From: Vescimonas sanitatis
GTDB lineage: Bacteria > Bacillota > Clostridia > Oscillospirales > Oscillospiraceae
Assembly (NCBI RefSeq): GCF_049060325.1
Contig: NZ_JBMGPW010000003.1
Coordinates: forward strand, 1 to 64,000
Length of the DNA stretch: 64,000 nt
Direction: 5' to 3'
Shown here: piece by piece, positions 1-8,229 of the stretch
Layout of the letters: every line of letters begins with the position of its first letter
Numbering within the stretch: the stretch's first letter is position 1
The notes under the pieces: generated by a model
The model's database searches: none
Seen by the model: only the letters and a program-made list of their open reading frames with translations
What the model was told of the DNA's origin: nothing
Made by a program: the position numbers and the translations under genes

Positions 1-589
1 TGCGCTCCGGCAGCGCCTGCCAGGGAAAGCCCGTATGCTCCACCTTTGCGCCGATCACATACACGCTGTCATGCCGGTAGAAATGACCGGGCAGCAGCCG
101 ATCCTCCTCGGGTAGATAGGCACCGATGGCCATTTCATAGAGCTGGTGAATGGTCTCCTCAGTGATTTGATTCGCCGGGTCGCTGATGAACTCCAGTCCC
201 TTTTTCATGCCGAAAATGCGGCTTTCGCTTTCGTCTGTGGGAGCAAGACCGGAGAGGATCTTGCGGACGCTGTCACGGGTGAAGTCCACCTGCTGCTCGA
301 TGGTGAAGGTGGAAACGATCTCCTCCTCCATGGCCTTGACGCCGTAAAGCTGTGTGCTGTTCTGCGGCGTCAAAAGCACCTTGGCGGCTGAAAGGCGCAC
401 CTGTGCAATGCTGCTCAGATAGACGATGTTCTGCCCGGAGAAATCCTTGAGCGGCAGCGAATGATAGAAACCGTTTTTCAGCAGCTCCGTAAACTCTTTG
501 ATGTCGGCCTGCGGAAATTTATAGCCGAGCCTTCTCAAATCCAGAATGTTCTTGTCAGACAGCATCTTGGTAAACAATGCGGCATCCAT
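1..589 (-). CDS. Fic family protein, N-terminal part (cut by window start)
   Basis: The minus-strand frame is open for 196 codons from ATG at 589 and runs off the left edge. The start follows a GGAGGTG ribosome site. The protein begins MDAALFTKMLSDKNIL and later reads YRHDSVYVIGAKVEHTGFPW, which resembles the region before the catalytic core of Fic (filamentation induced by cAMP) proteins. These AMPylate or otherwise modify target proteins, and many act as toxins. The HPFxxGNGR motif would lie outside the window, so activity cannot be judged. It has its own consensus promoter and sits next to decayed mobile-element sequence, which fits an accessory locus. Family assignment rests on partial sequence and is moderately sure. 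Confidence 0.62.
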   Translation of the reverse strand, partial: MDAALFTKMLSDKNILDLRRLGYKFPQADIKEFTELLKNGFYHSLPLKDFSGQNIVYLSSIAQVRLSAAKVLLTPQNSTQLYGVKAMEEEIVSTFTIEQQVDFTRDSVRKILSGLAPTDESESRIFGMKKGLEFISDPANQITEETIHQLYEMAIGAYLPEEDRLLPGHFYRHDSVYVIGAKVEHTGFPWQALPER

Positions 590-617
590 AAAAGCACCTC
601 CACTCCTGATTGCAATT

Positions 618-662
618 AGTATCAACAAGTATCAGTATAGTGGAGTATGCCCTGAATTGCAA
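618..662 (-). promoter_or_regulatory. Promoter of the Fic-family gene with tandem AGTATCA repeats
   Basis: On the minus strand TTGCAA (657-662) is followed after 17 bases by TATACT (634-639). AGTATCA occurs twice as a direct repeat (618-624 and 628-634), exactly 10 bp apart, over the expected transcription start. That phasing fits a repressor binding one face of the helix. The promoter is seen; the operator is inferred. Confidence 0.6.
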
Positions 663-783
663 GAGGGAAAACGGATTTGTGATGGTCAGCACCACACCAT
701 CCACGGAGTATGCCCATAGCGTCACTGCCCTGCATACGCACCTGGCATTCAAATATACGCCCAGTACTCTTTGCTAACGGGAT

Positions 784-1101
784 ATGGAGGCCGGAGCTGG
801 AGCGTTACACCAGTCTGGTACAGCAAATCAAGGAAAAAGCCAGAGAGCGTACCGCACTTATAAGAGAGAAAAAGGAACTGCCTTTTCTCCGTATCATCTG
901 CAGCCGGGAATTGCTGTTAGACTTGCAGAGCTGACGGAGGAATTGGAGGAACTGCGCACTGAAAATGCTCTGCTTCTGCAAAAATTTGAGCATGTAGAGG
1001 ATGCAGGCGCGAAAGTGTTCCGCAGAGATATTGCCACCATGGAGGCCGGTCTGAAAAAGCTGGAGGCACAGGAACAGCATCGAAATTTCTCCAGAAAATG
1101 A
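784..1101 (+). pseudogene. Decayed MobA/MobL-type relaxase, C-terminal remnant
   Basis: Two overlapping frames together spell part of the helical C-terminal region of a clostridial relaxase. One frame gives RYTSLVQQIKEKARERTAL; the other gives AELTEELEELRTENALLLQ and then DIATMEAGLKKLEAQEQ. The switch between frames around 885-905 shows a frameshift. The nuclease domain with its histidine triad is absent and the frame ends at 1101. It reads as the scar of a mobile element next to the Fic gene. The link to relaxases comes from recognising the coiled-coil pattern and is moderately sure. From 1102 to 1250 I see nothing further. Confidence 0.5.
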
Positions 1102-1251
1102 AAAAGAAATGACCCTGAGCGGTAATCGTGTGATTGCTCGCATGTTTTGTTATCTGGGAATCAGTGCATTTAGTCTTACTCTTGTTGCTCAAGCAGGACT
1201 TCGGTTTCTCATGCTTGCCATGTGTTTTTCTGAAAAAAAGTGCTAAGTCGG

Positions 1252-1280
1252 TTGACACCGCAGCGTGCTTATTGTATTAT
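1252..1280 (+). promoter_or_regulatory. Sigma-A promoter of the larEBC operon
   Basis: A perfect TTGACA (1252-1257), 17 bp spacer and TATTAT (1275-1280). Transcription would start near 1287, leaving a leader of about 150 bases before larE. Confidence 0.8.
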
Positions 1281-1289
1281 AGCCCCAAC

Positions 1290-1411
1290 ATCGACTCAAG
1301 TCGATTGGCAACTGCCCAAGTACTTTCGCCATCCCAATACTTGAATTTATACAACCGTGTACCACAAGGACACGCAACCATCCTCAAAGGAGCGGTTGTG
1401 TGTCCCTTCTT
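1290..1411 (+). promoter_or_regulatory. Structured 5' leader of larE, candidate cis-regulatory RNA
   Basis: The leader holds a 6-bp stem with a TCAA loop (1290-1305), a 6-bp stem pairing 1317-1322 with 1338-1343, and a 12-bp stem pairing GGACACGCAACC (1368-1379) with GGTTGTGTGTCC (1394-1405, one G-U pair). The segment ACAACCG at 1351-1357 can instead pair with CGGTTGT at 1393-1399, which would break the last hairpin. Such mutually exclusive stems are typical of attenuators and riboswitches. The tract after the last hairpin is only moderately U-rich, so control of translation is as likely as termination. I do not recognise a known riboswitch class. Confidence 0.45.
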
Positions 1412-1435
1412 ATATGCAATTGAGGAGAATTGAAA

Positions 1436-2185
1436 TTGGAATTAAAAGAATTCTTTGCAGCACACCCCAAAATCGCACTGGCCTTTTCCGGCGGTGTGGA
1501 CTCCGCGTATCTGCTCTATGCCGCAAAGCAGCTGGGAGCCGAGGTGCGGGCGTATTATGTGAAAACAGCATTCCAGCCGCAGTTTGAGTTGGACGACGCC
1601 AAGCGTTTAGCCGAGGCGCTTCATGCCGACATGACCGTCTTACTGGTGGATATTCTCTCCGATACGAGGGTCGCCGCAAATCCCGCCAGCCGCTGTTACT
1701 TTTGCAAAAAGTCGATTTTCTCGTCGATCCTGCACGCTGCAAGCGCGGACGGCTTTACCACGCTTATAGACGGTACAAACGCCTCAGACGATGCAGGAGA
1801 TCGCCCCGGAATGCAGGCGTTGAGGGAGCTGAAGGTATATTCCCCGCTCAGGGACTGTGGACTGACAAAGGCCGACGTTCGCCGCCTGTCTAAGGAGGCC
1901 GGCCTGTTTACCTGGAATAAGCCCGCTTACGCCTGCCTTGCCACCCGCATCCCCGCGGAAACGCCGATCACCCCGGAGGATCTGGCGCGGACCGAGAAGG
2001 CGGAGGACTACTTGTTCTCTCTGGGTTTTACCGATTTTCGCGTCCGGCAGATGGGAAACGCCGCAAAGCTCCAGCTTCCGGATGCACAGCTGGCACATAT
2101 CGTGGAGGCACGGGAACAAATCGTCGCCACGCTGAAGCAGTGGTACAGCACGGTTTTATTGGATTTGGAGGTTCGAGATGAATAG
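1436..2185 (+). CDS. larE: ATP-dependent sacrificial sulfur transferase LarE
   Basis: LarE adds sulfur to pyridinium-3,5-biscarboxylic acid mononucleotide, the second step of nickel-pincer nucleotide synthesis. The PP-loop motif SGGVDSAY lies near the N-terminus and binds ATP. Cysteines occur as RCYFCKK (about residues 89 and 92, counting from base 1430) and YACLATR (about 169). A CxxC plus a third Cys fits LarE forms that hold a [4Fe-4S] cluster and pass on a cluster-bound sulfide rather than destroying one Cys. TTG at 1436 is chosen because GAGGAG at 1422-1427 then has an 8-nt spacer; TTG at 1430 is in frame but too close. It overlaps larB by 8 nt, so the two are translationally coupled. 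Confidence 0.92.
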   Translation: MELKEFFAAHPKIALAFSGGVDSAYLLYAAKQLGAEVRAYYVKTAFQPQFELDDAKRLAEALHADMTVLLVDILSDTRVAANPASRCYFCKKSIFSSILHAASADGFTTLIDGTNASDDAGDRPGMQALRELKVYSPLRDCGLTKADVRRLSKEAGLFTWNKPAYACLATRIPAETPITPEDLARTEKAEDYLFSLGFTDFRVRQMGNAAKLQLPDAQLAHIVEAREQIVATLKQWYSTVLLDLEVRDE

Positions 2186-2933
2186 TGAGATCAGGCTCAT
2201 TTTGGAAGCCGTAAAGCGCGGAGAGCTGTCCGTTGACGACGCTGCGTTAAAAATCAAGATCAAGCCCTTCGAGGATATTGGCTACGCCAAGGTCGATCTA
2301 CATCGCAAGGTTCGGCAGGGCGCTGCGGAGGTCATTTACGGCGCCGGAAAAAACGCCGAGCAAATCAGCGGCATCGCTTCTGCCATGAGGGGCAGCGGGC
2401 AGGATGTCGTTCTCATTACCCGGCTTTCGCCCGAAAAAGCGGAGCAGATCAAAGCCGTTCACTCCCTCGCCTACCACGCCGAGGCGGGGATCGGTGTTAT
2501 AGGAGAGCTTCCCGCTCCGGACGGCATCGGCAGGATCGTAGTTGCGACCGGCGGCACCAGCGACATTCCGGTGGCAGAGGAGGCCTCCCTGACCGCCGAG
2601 GTTCTTGGCAATCGCGTCACCCGCCTGTATGATGTGGGCGTTGCCGGGCTGCACCGTCTGCTGGCTCATCTGGATGACATTATGGGAGCCAGCGTCATCA
2701 TCGCCATCGCGGGCATGGAAGGCGCGCTGGCCAGCGTCATCGGAGGACTGGCCGACTGTCCGGTGATCGCCGTCCCCACCAGCATCGGCTACGGCGCGTC
2801 CTTTCAGGGACTGTCCGCATTACTCTCTATGCTCAACTCCTGCTCCAGCGGCGTTTCTGTGGTAAACATTGATAACGGCTTTGGCGCAGGGTATCTGGCA
2901 AGCATGATCAATCACATGGAGGCAAAATCATGA
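2178..2933 (+). CDS. larB: Nickel-pincer cofactor biosynthesis protein LarB
   Basis: LarB carboxylates the pyridinium ring of nicotinate adenine dinucleotide and hydrolyses the phosphoanhydride, the first step of the cofactor pathway. The 251-residue protein has a short helical N-terminus and a C-terminal PurE-like (AIR carboxylase) domain. ATGGTSD lies at residues 123-129, and NSCSSG carries Cys222, the position of the catalytic Cys in characterised LarB. The start follows GGAGG inside the end of larE, and its stop overlaps the larC start (ATGA). Length and motifs are normal for the family. Confidence 0.95.
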   Translation: MNSEIRLILEAVKRGELSVDDAALKIKIKPFEDIGYAKVDLHRKVRQGAAEVIYGAGKNAEQISGIASAMRGSGQDVVLITRLSPEKAEQIKAVHSLAYHAEAGIGVIGELPAPDGIGRIVVATGGTSDIPVAEEASLTAEVLGNRVTRLYDVGVAGLHRLLAHLDDIMGASVIIAIAGMEGALASVIGGLADCPVIAVPTSIGYGASFQGLSALLSMLNSCSSGVSVVNIDNGFGAGYLASMINHMEAKS

Positions 2934-4159
2934 AAACTCTGTATTTGGATTGCGGCATGGGTGCCGCAGGCGATATGCTGACCGCGGCACTGTTGGAGCT
3001 GCTGCCTGACCCGGATGGCTTTGTGGACGAGTTGAACGCTCTCGGCATTCCCGGTGTGCAGTATCGCCGGGAGGCGTCCGTAAAGTGCGGCATCACCGGC
3101 ACACATATGTCTGTTACGGTAAATGGTGTGGAAGAATCCGATCACGCACATGCCCATCACCACGACCATGAGCATACACATGAACATGAGCATACACATG
3201 AACATGAACACACGCCTCACCAGCACAGCAGCCTGCACAGGATCCGGCACATAATATCCGGCCTGCATCTGCCCGAGGCGGTGCAGCACAACGCGAAGGC
3301 CGTCTACGGACTTATCGCAGAGGCGGAGAGCCGCGCCCACAATGTCCCCGTGGCGGAGAGCCACTTCCATGAGGTTGGAACGATGGACGCCGTGGCAGAC
3401 GTCGTTGCCGTTTGCCTGCTGATGGATCGGCTGGCGCCAGAAAGGGTTATCGTCTCCCCCATCCATGTGGGCAGCGGTCATGTCCACTGCGCGCACGGCA
3501 TTCTGCCCGTTCCCGCTCCCGCCACCGCATATATCCTGCAGGGCCTTCCGATCTACGGCGGCAGCGTAAAGGGCGAGCTTTGCACGCCTACCGGCGCCGC
3601 GCTCTTAAAGCATTTTGCCACCGAATTTGGTGAGATGCCTGTTATGCGTGTCGGCGCCATTGGCTACGGTATGGGTAAAAAGGACTTCCCCGCCGCAAAC
3701 TGCGTGCGGAGTATGCTGGGAGAAGCCGGCGAATCGTCCCACACGGTATGTCAGCTTTCCTGCAATGTCGACGACATGACGGCCGAAGCCATCTCCTTCT
3801 CCATGGATCGCCTGTTTGATGCCGGAGCCCTGGAGGTCTATACCACGCCTGCCGGCATGAAAAAATCCCGCCCCGGCACGCTGATCTGCGCCTTGTGTCC
3901 AGAAGCTGCGCGGGAGGCTGTGGTGGAAGCCATGCTGCGCCATACCACGACCATCGGCATTCGGGAGAGCCTCTGCCGCCGGTATGTGCTGGAGCGGCAC
4001 ATTGAAAGCATCGAGACGCCCTACGGGGTAGTACGCCGCAAGGATTCCTGCGGATACGGTGTCACCCGTTCCAAGTACGAATACGACGATCTCGCCCGCA
4101 TCGCAGAGGAGCGGCGTATCAGTCTTTCCGAAGTGGCCGCGCTGGTGGAAGCCCTCTGA
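2930..4159 (+). CDS. larC: Nickel-pincer nucleotide nickel chelatase LarC (unsplit)
   Basis: LarC inserts nickel into the thiolated pyridinium nucleotide in a CTP-dependent reaction, giving the finished NPN cofactor. The 409-residue protein begins LYLDCGMGAAGDMLTAALL, a typical LarC start. Residues 71-100 form a stretch very rich in His with Glu and Asp, a plausible nickel store. In Lactiplantibacillus plantarum larC is split and needs a frameshift; here it is one continuous frame. ATG overlaps the larB stop and follows GGAGG. A hairpin at 4225-4258 ends the operon. No nickel transporter gene is seen nearby. Confidence 0.95.
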   Translation: MKTLYLDCGMGAAGDMLTAALLELLPDPDGFVDELNALGIPGVQYRREASVKCGITGTHMSVTVNGVEESDHAHAHHHDHEHTHEHEHTHEHEHTPHQHSSLHRIRHIISGLHLPEAVQHNAKAVYGLIAEAESRAHNVPVAESHFHEVGTMDAVADVVAVCLLMDRLAPERVIVSPIHVGSGHVHCAHGILPVPAPATAYILQGLPIYGGSVKGELCTPTGAALLKHFATEFGEMPVMRVGAIGYGMGKKDFPAANCVRSMLGEAGESSHTVCQLSCNVDDMTAEAISFSMDRLFDAGALEVYTTPAGMKKSRPGTLICALCPEAAREAVVEAMLRHTTTIGIRESLCRRYVLERHIESIETPYGVVRRKDSCGYGVTRSKYEYDDLARIAEERRISLSEVAALVEAL

Positions 4160-4224
4160 CGGCAGCGTAAAGCTCCATCCCCGCAGCGCAAGGTCACCGG
4201 CGACATAAGCCGGAAACGAACAGC

Positions 4225-4258
4225 AAGCAGGAGGCGGCCAAATGGTCACCTCCTGCTT
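4225..4258. terminator. Bidirectional hairpin between larC and the DUF3842 gene
   Basis: AAGCAGGAGG (4225-4234) pairs perfectly with CCTCCTGCTT (4249-4258), with further partial pairing inside. It lies between two converging genes. The flanking T tracts are short, so it may also protect transcript ends. Confidence 0.55.
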
Positions 4259-4273
4259 ATTGCGGCTTGTTCT

Positions 4274-4681
4274 TTACTTTGCGATTTTCCTCAGTTCCTC
4301 CACCGTTTCACAGGCAATCTCGCTTATGGTAAGCTTCTTCGCGCCGATCACACGGTTGCTACAGCGATTAACGGGAAGAAGCAGCTTTACGGCCTTACTC
4401 TGCCCCACGGCAGCCGCCATGGCCGGTGTGACCTCTCCCAGCATAGAATCGGCAGATATGATGCCCACCGGACCGATGATCACATCGGCATCACGACTGG
4501 CAACAATGACGGGGTTCTCCCCGGTCGCGCCGTACATCGCTCCGCCCTTCAGCATGGTGCAGGTCGCAATGCTGTTCGTGCCAATGGCATACACTTCACA
4601 GTCCACATCGCTTTTTACAATGGCCTCGGCAATGCTCTGCCCGAGCTTACCGCCCTGCCCATCAATAATCACAACTTTCAT
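4274..4681 (-). CDS. DUF3842 family protein
   Basis: A 135-residue protein starting MKVVIIDGQGGKLGQSIAEA. ATG at 4681 follows CGGAG with a 6-nt gap; a longer in-frame start at 4762 has no supporting site. It resembles the DUF3842 family, small proteins with a Rossmann-like glycine-rich start and conserved TNSIAT, ATGENP and VGQSKA segments. Function is unknown. It is the last gene of the uronate operon, directly facing larC. That suggests a role linked to the NPN enzyme or its cofactor, such as handling or repair, but nothing in the sequence proves it. Confidence 0.75.
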   Translation of the reverse strand: MKVVIIDGQGGKLGQSIAEAIVKSDVDCEVYAIGTNSIATCTMLKGGAMYGATGENPVIVASRDADVIIGPVGIISADSMLGEVTPAMAAAVGQSKAVKLLLPVNRCSNRVIGAKKLTISEIACETVEELRKIAK

Positions 4682-4789
4682 AGTATTCTCCGTCTTGTCG
4701 GGACACTTGACCAGCTCACAATGCTCTCCGCTTTTTGAATGATGACACAGTTCTCGCTCCACGCCAGCAACTGCCGGTGTGGACGACCG

Positions 4790-6097
4790 TCATAGCCTTA
4801 AAAGAGCAGCGGCATTTTTCCAGCAGACATTCTCCACGATGCGCCCCAGTGCGGCAATATCTGCCGGATACTGGCCGCCGTCCACTAACTTACCCAACTT
4901 AGCGCACAGGATACGGCGGTAGTACTCATGCCGAGGAAATGAGGTGAATGACCGGGAATCTGTCAGCATACCCGCGCTGTGGGCCAGTAGGCCGGTTTCC
5001 ATCAGCTCGTCCAACTGCGCATTGATCCCTCGCAGCGTGTCATTGAACCACCATGCAGCGCCGTACTGCACCTGCGGAGCGAAGTTCACAGCCATGGTGC
5101 TGAAAACCGCGCTCTCCGCGGGGTTAAGATTGTAGAGGATCACGCGCGGCAATCCACCGCCGCTTTCCAGCTTGGCCAAGAAATGCCCTAATGCCGCAGG
5201 ATCACTGGTTGCACCGACGCTGTCGCCACCTGCATCATGGCCAACTGTCTCCAGCAGGCGCGGCGATTGATCGCGGATCGGGCCGAGATGCAGCTGCATG
5301 ACCATGCCCCGGCGGCGATATTCCTCTCCAAGGAAAAGCAAAAGCTGCTCCCGCACCTCGTCAGCGCCGCCGCGCAGGCAGGACAGCCCATGGTCGGCGA
5401 CCACGCATCCACAGGCCTGAAAATGGTCTAATGCCACACACAGCGCGTGCTTCAGGCCGTCTATATCCGCGATAGCAACGCCGGTTGACTCTGCCAGCCG
5501 CGACAGATGCTTCCGCGCACCGGGATGCTCCGGCTCCAGATAGCGATCCGGCCGAAAGGACGGCAGCACTTCAAAGGGGATCCCGTCATCCCGGCGGATC
5601 TGCTGATGCCACTCCAGCGAGTCCGCCGGATCATCGGTCGTACACAGAGCACGGACATTCTGCTGCTTCAGCAGGCTGACGGTATCCTGCTCCCGCAGCT
5701 TTTCCCGCGTTTCCTCCCAGATAGATGGTGCGGTTTCGGGCGTCAGTGGCGTGTGGATGTTAAAGTAACGCTGCAGCTCCAGATGCGTCCAGTGGTAAAG
5801 TGGGCAGCCGGCCAGTTGCGGCACCACAGACGCCCACGCCAGGAACTTCTCATAACCATCGGCATCGCCTGTGATCCGCCGCTCCTCTACGCCACAGGCG
5901 CGCATCGCCCGCCATTTATAATGATCGGTTTCCAGCCACAGTTCCGTCAGATCACGAAAGACACGGTGCTGGGCAATATCTCTGGATGACAGATGGTTGT
6001 GATAGTCGATAATGGGATTTCCTTCTGCGTGTTGATGAAACAGCGTTTTCGCCGTTTCTCCATGCAGAAGGAAATCCTGGCTCATAAATTCTTCCAT
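4790..6097 (-). CDS. uxaC: Glucuronate isomerase UxaC
   Basis: Converts D-glucuronate to D-fructuronate (and galacturonate to tagaturonate), entering hexuronate breakdown in the cytoplasm. The 435-residue protein shows the family start IIDYHNHLSS, whose histidines bind metal at the mouth of an amidohydrolase-like barrel, then a full-length body with PLYHWTHLELQRYF. ATG at 6097 is preceded by AAGGAGGG. It is somewhat shorter than the roughly 470-residue E. coli enzyme. It sits 10 nt after the LarA-family gene and is the fifth gene of the operon. Confidence 0.93.
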   Translation of the reverse strand: MEEFMSQDFLLHGETAKTLFHQHAEGNPIIDYHNHLSSRDIAQHRVFRDLTELWLETDHYKWRAMRACGVEERRITGDADGYEKFLAWASVVPQLAGCPLYHWTHLELQRYFNIHTPLTPETAPSIWEETREKLREQDTVSLLKQQNVRALCTTDDPADSLEWHQQIRRDDGIPFEVLPSFRPDRYLEPEHPGARKHLSRLAESTGVAIADIDGLKHALCVALDHFQACGCVVADHGLSCLRGGADEVREQLLLFLGEEYRRRGMVMQLHLGPIRDQSPRLLETVGHDAGGDSVGATSDPAALGHFLAKLESGGGLPRVILYNLNPAESAVFSTMAVNFAPQVQYGAAWWFNDTLRGINAQLDELMETGLLAHSAGMLTDSRSFTSFPRHEYYRRILCAKLGKLVDGGQYPADIAALGRIVENVCWKNAAALLRL

Positions 6098-6107
6098 AAC
6101 ACCCTCC

Positions 6108-7379
6108 TTAAAACCGCTCCCGGTTTATCCACAGGCCCAACGCAGGATTCGGGATAAAGTAAACCCGCTCTCCGTCTACCGTATTGTACCCGTATCGCAG
6201 CGTATCGGGATCGTACTTTGCCGCCATCTCGTCATAATCAGCGCTGCGGAATCCGACTGCCTCGATCTCCTCTCGGAAAGCATCCCTGACCGCATAGGTG
6301 ATGGTAAAGCGCCCATCAGAGGAGCCGTGGATGAGATGGGCCGCCGCCCCCATATTGTCCCGCAGATCCTGATTCTCCGGCTTGTTGAATTCCTCCAGCG
6401 TATGCAGGCGGCCCCTATATCCGTACTTACGGATCAGCTTGTCCACCTGTGGATCCTCCCCAAATTTTGTAACGCCGGGTGCCAGCACGATCAGCTCTCC
6501 GCCATCTGCCATAGCCATACGGGTGCGATAGACAGCCTTGTTTCCCAGCCATGTGCTTTTGAATTCACCGGGATCCAGATAGACCACGCATTTTTTCAGT
6601 CCCTGCTCTACAAAATCGATATTTTTCTCCTGCGACAGCTTAACTGCCTCGGTCAGGCATTCGCGTCCCTCCCCGATAAACAGGCCATGGGTGCGGATGC
6701 TGCCTGCCGGAGCAGTGGTCACGGTCAGCACGAAGAGAATGGGGTGCTGGCGCAGGAAACGCTCCATCGAGTAGTCAAACAGCTTGCGCACCGGTGTGTG
6801 GTCCCTGCCCATCATCCGTTCCATGCCGTATACTGCGCCCACCATGTGACTTTTATTGATCATGTCGCTGCCGCCCACGCCTACAAACAGGTTTTTGGCA
6901 TGGTTGGACATACCGATGACCTCATGCGGCACCACCTGACCCGGCGAGATGATCAAATCGTACTGTTCGTCCATCACCCGCCGATTGATCTCCACGCTGA
7001 TCGGCTCATGCCACAGCCCCTCCGTGACATCCTCCAGATAACTGCTTGGAACCTCTCCCACCTTCAGCACGTCAGTGCGCCAGTTGTGGGGAATCAGCTT
7101 TTCGTAGGGTACGTCGCCGAACATGGCAAGGGCCTGTTCCTCTGTCATTGGCTCATGGGTACCCAGTGCCGGCATGATGTCCACCTCGGCCCCCATGTTT
7201 TGAAGAATATGGTAGTAGGTGTTGGTGATGAATCCGGCGTTGGAATGATACCGCGTAAAATCCGGTGGAAGGATCAGCACACGTCGTGGATGGCGGTCTT
7301 CCAAGCTCTGCCGCAGCGCGTGCGCGATCTCCTGCTGTGTTAGCCCGCTCTCGTTGTCCGCAATTTTGAAAATATTCAT
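6108..7379 (-). CDS. LarA-family nickel-pincer enzyme, probable aldonate C2 epimerase
   Basis: LarA-family enzymes use the NPN cofactor to move a hydride at the carbon bearing the alpha-hydroxyl group, giving racemisation or epimerisation. The 423-residue protein keeps the lactate racemase pattern: GTHEPMT with His75, His152 (VVPHEVIG), Lys162 (NHAKNL) and His178 (NKSHMV). The 10-residue His-Lys and 16-residue Lys-His gaps equal those of H174, K184 and H200 in the founding LarA. ATG at 7379 comes 1 nt after the fructuronate reductase stop, indicating tight coupling. Neighbours supply mannonate and can use gluconate, so mannonate to gluconate 2-epimerisation is the likely reaction. Family is certain; substrate is inferred. 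Confidence 0.88.
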   Translation of the reverse strand: MNIFKIADNESGLTQQEIAHALRQSLEDRHPRRVLILPPDFTRYHSNAGFITNTYYHILQNMGAEVDIMPALGTHEPMTEEQALAMFGDVPYEKLIPHNWRTDVLKVGEVPSSYLEDVTEGLWHEPISVEINRRVMDEQYDLIISPGQVVPHEVIGMSNHAKNLFVGVGGSDMINKSHMVGAVYGMERMMGRDHTPVRKLFDYSMERFLRQHPILFVLTVTTAPAGSIRTHGLFIGEGRECLTEAVKLSQEKNIDFVEQGLKKCVVYLDPGEFKSTWLGNKAVYRTRMAMADGGELIVLAPGVTKFGEDPQVDKLIRKYGYRGRLHTLEEFNKPENQDLRDNMGAAAHLIHGSSDGRFTITYAVRDAFREEIEAVGFRSADYDEMAAKYDPDTLRYGYNTVDGERVYFIPNPALGLWINRERF

Positions 7380-7380
7380 A

Positions 7381-8217
7381 TTACACCCCGCTGTATGCGC
7401 TGAAACCGCCATCGATGGGCAGCACGACGCCGGTAACAAAGGAGGCAGCCTTGTCGTCCAGCAGGAACAATACTGCCCCAATCAGCTCCTCCGGCCGGCC
7501 AAATCTCCCCATAGGGGTAGCCGCTAATATCTTGCCGGTACGAGGCGTCGGGGAGCCGTCTTCATTCCACAGCAGTGTCTTGTTCTGCTGCGTAGACAAA
7601 AAGCCCGGTGCGATGGCATTGACGCGGATTCCCTGCTTAACAAAGTGAACTGCCAGCCACTGTGTAAGGTTGGATACGGCGGCCTTGGCACCGGAATAGG
7701 CAGGGATCTTTGTTAGCGGCGTATATGCGTTCATAGACGAGATACTCAATATGCTGCACCCTCCACGGCCCAGCATATCCTGTGCGAACACCTGCGTGGG
7801 AATCAAGGTGCCTGAGAAATTCAGCTGCAGCACGCTCTCTATATCCTCCGGCCGCAAATCGAAAAAGCTGCGTACCGGCGCATCTAAGTCGCCTGCCTCG
7901 TAATACTCATGCTCCGTGGTGGCCTGCGGCTTGTTTCCTCCTGCTCCGTTGATCAGCAGGTCGCACTGCCCAAGCTGTTCCAGTACCCGGCGATGGCAGT
8001 CCTCCACCGAATCACGGTCGCACACATCACAGACATAGGCGCGGGCCGTACCGCCCACCGCGGTGATCTCATCTGCTACCCGTTGCACCTTCTCCGCCGT
8101 GCGGCCCAGCAACGCGACCCGGGCGCCAGCCTCTGCCAGTGCCTTGGCCATAACCGAGCACAGGACACCTCCGGCACCGGTAATGACCGCAACCCTTCCG
8201 TCAAAAGAATGCTCCAT
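7381..8217 (-). CDS. uxuB: SDR-type fructuronate reductase (mannonate oxidoreductase)
   Basis: A short-chain dehydrogenase that would reduce D-fructuronate to D-mannonate. The 278-residue protein has the nucleotide motif TGAGGVLCSVMA near the N-terminus, NGAGGNKPQATT (typical of this subfamily, like B. subtilis YjmF/UxuB), a catalytic Ser in SISSMNAYTP, YSGAK with catalytic Tyr and Lys, and an IDGGFSAYSGV tail. ATG follows TGGAGGT. It lies between gnd and the LarA-family gene with gaps of 12 and 1 nt. It is unrelated in fold to the long-chain UxuB of E. coli; the assignment rests on subfamily motifs and the adjacent uxaC. Confidence 0.85.
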   Translation of the reverse strand: MEHSFDGRVAVITGAGGVLCSVMAKALAEAGARVALLGRTAEKVQRVADEITAVGGTARAYVCDVCDRDSVEDCHRRVLEQLGQCDLLINGAGGNKPQATTEHEYYEAGDLDAPVRSFFDLRPEDIESVLQLNFSGTLIPTQVFAQDMLGRGGCSILSISSMNAYTPLTKIPAYSGAKAAVSNLTQWLAVHFVKQGIRVNAIAPGFLSTQQNKTLLWNEDGSPTPRTGKILAATPMGRFGRPEELIGAVLFLLDDKAASFVTGVVLPIDGGFSAYSGV

Positions 8218-8229
8218 GTGTTACCTCCA

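Noticed and set aside
1290..1411. NiCo (czcD-type) riboswitch before larE
   Set aside because: The conserved four-way junction sequences of that class are not visible; left as an unclassified structured leader.
3145..3225. Short tandem repeats resembling a small CRISPR or satellite
   Set aside because: The repeats encode the His-rich segment of LarC in frame and have no spacer structure.
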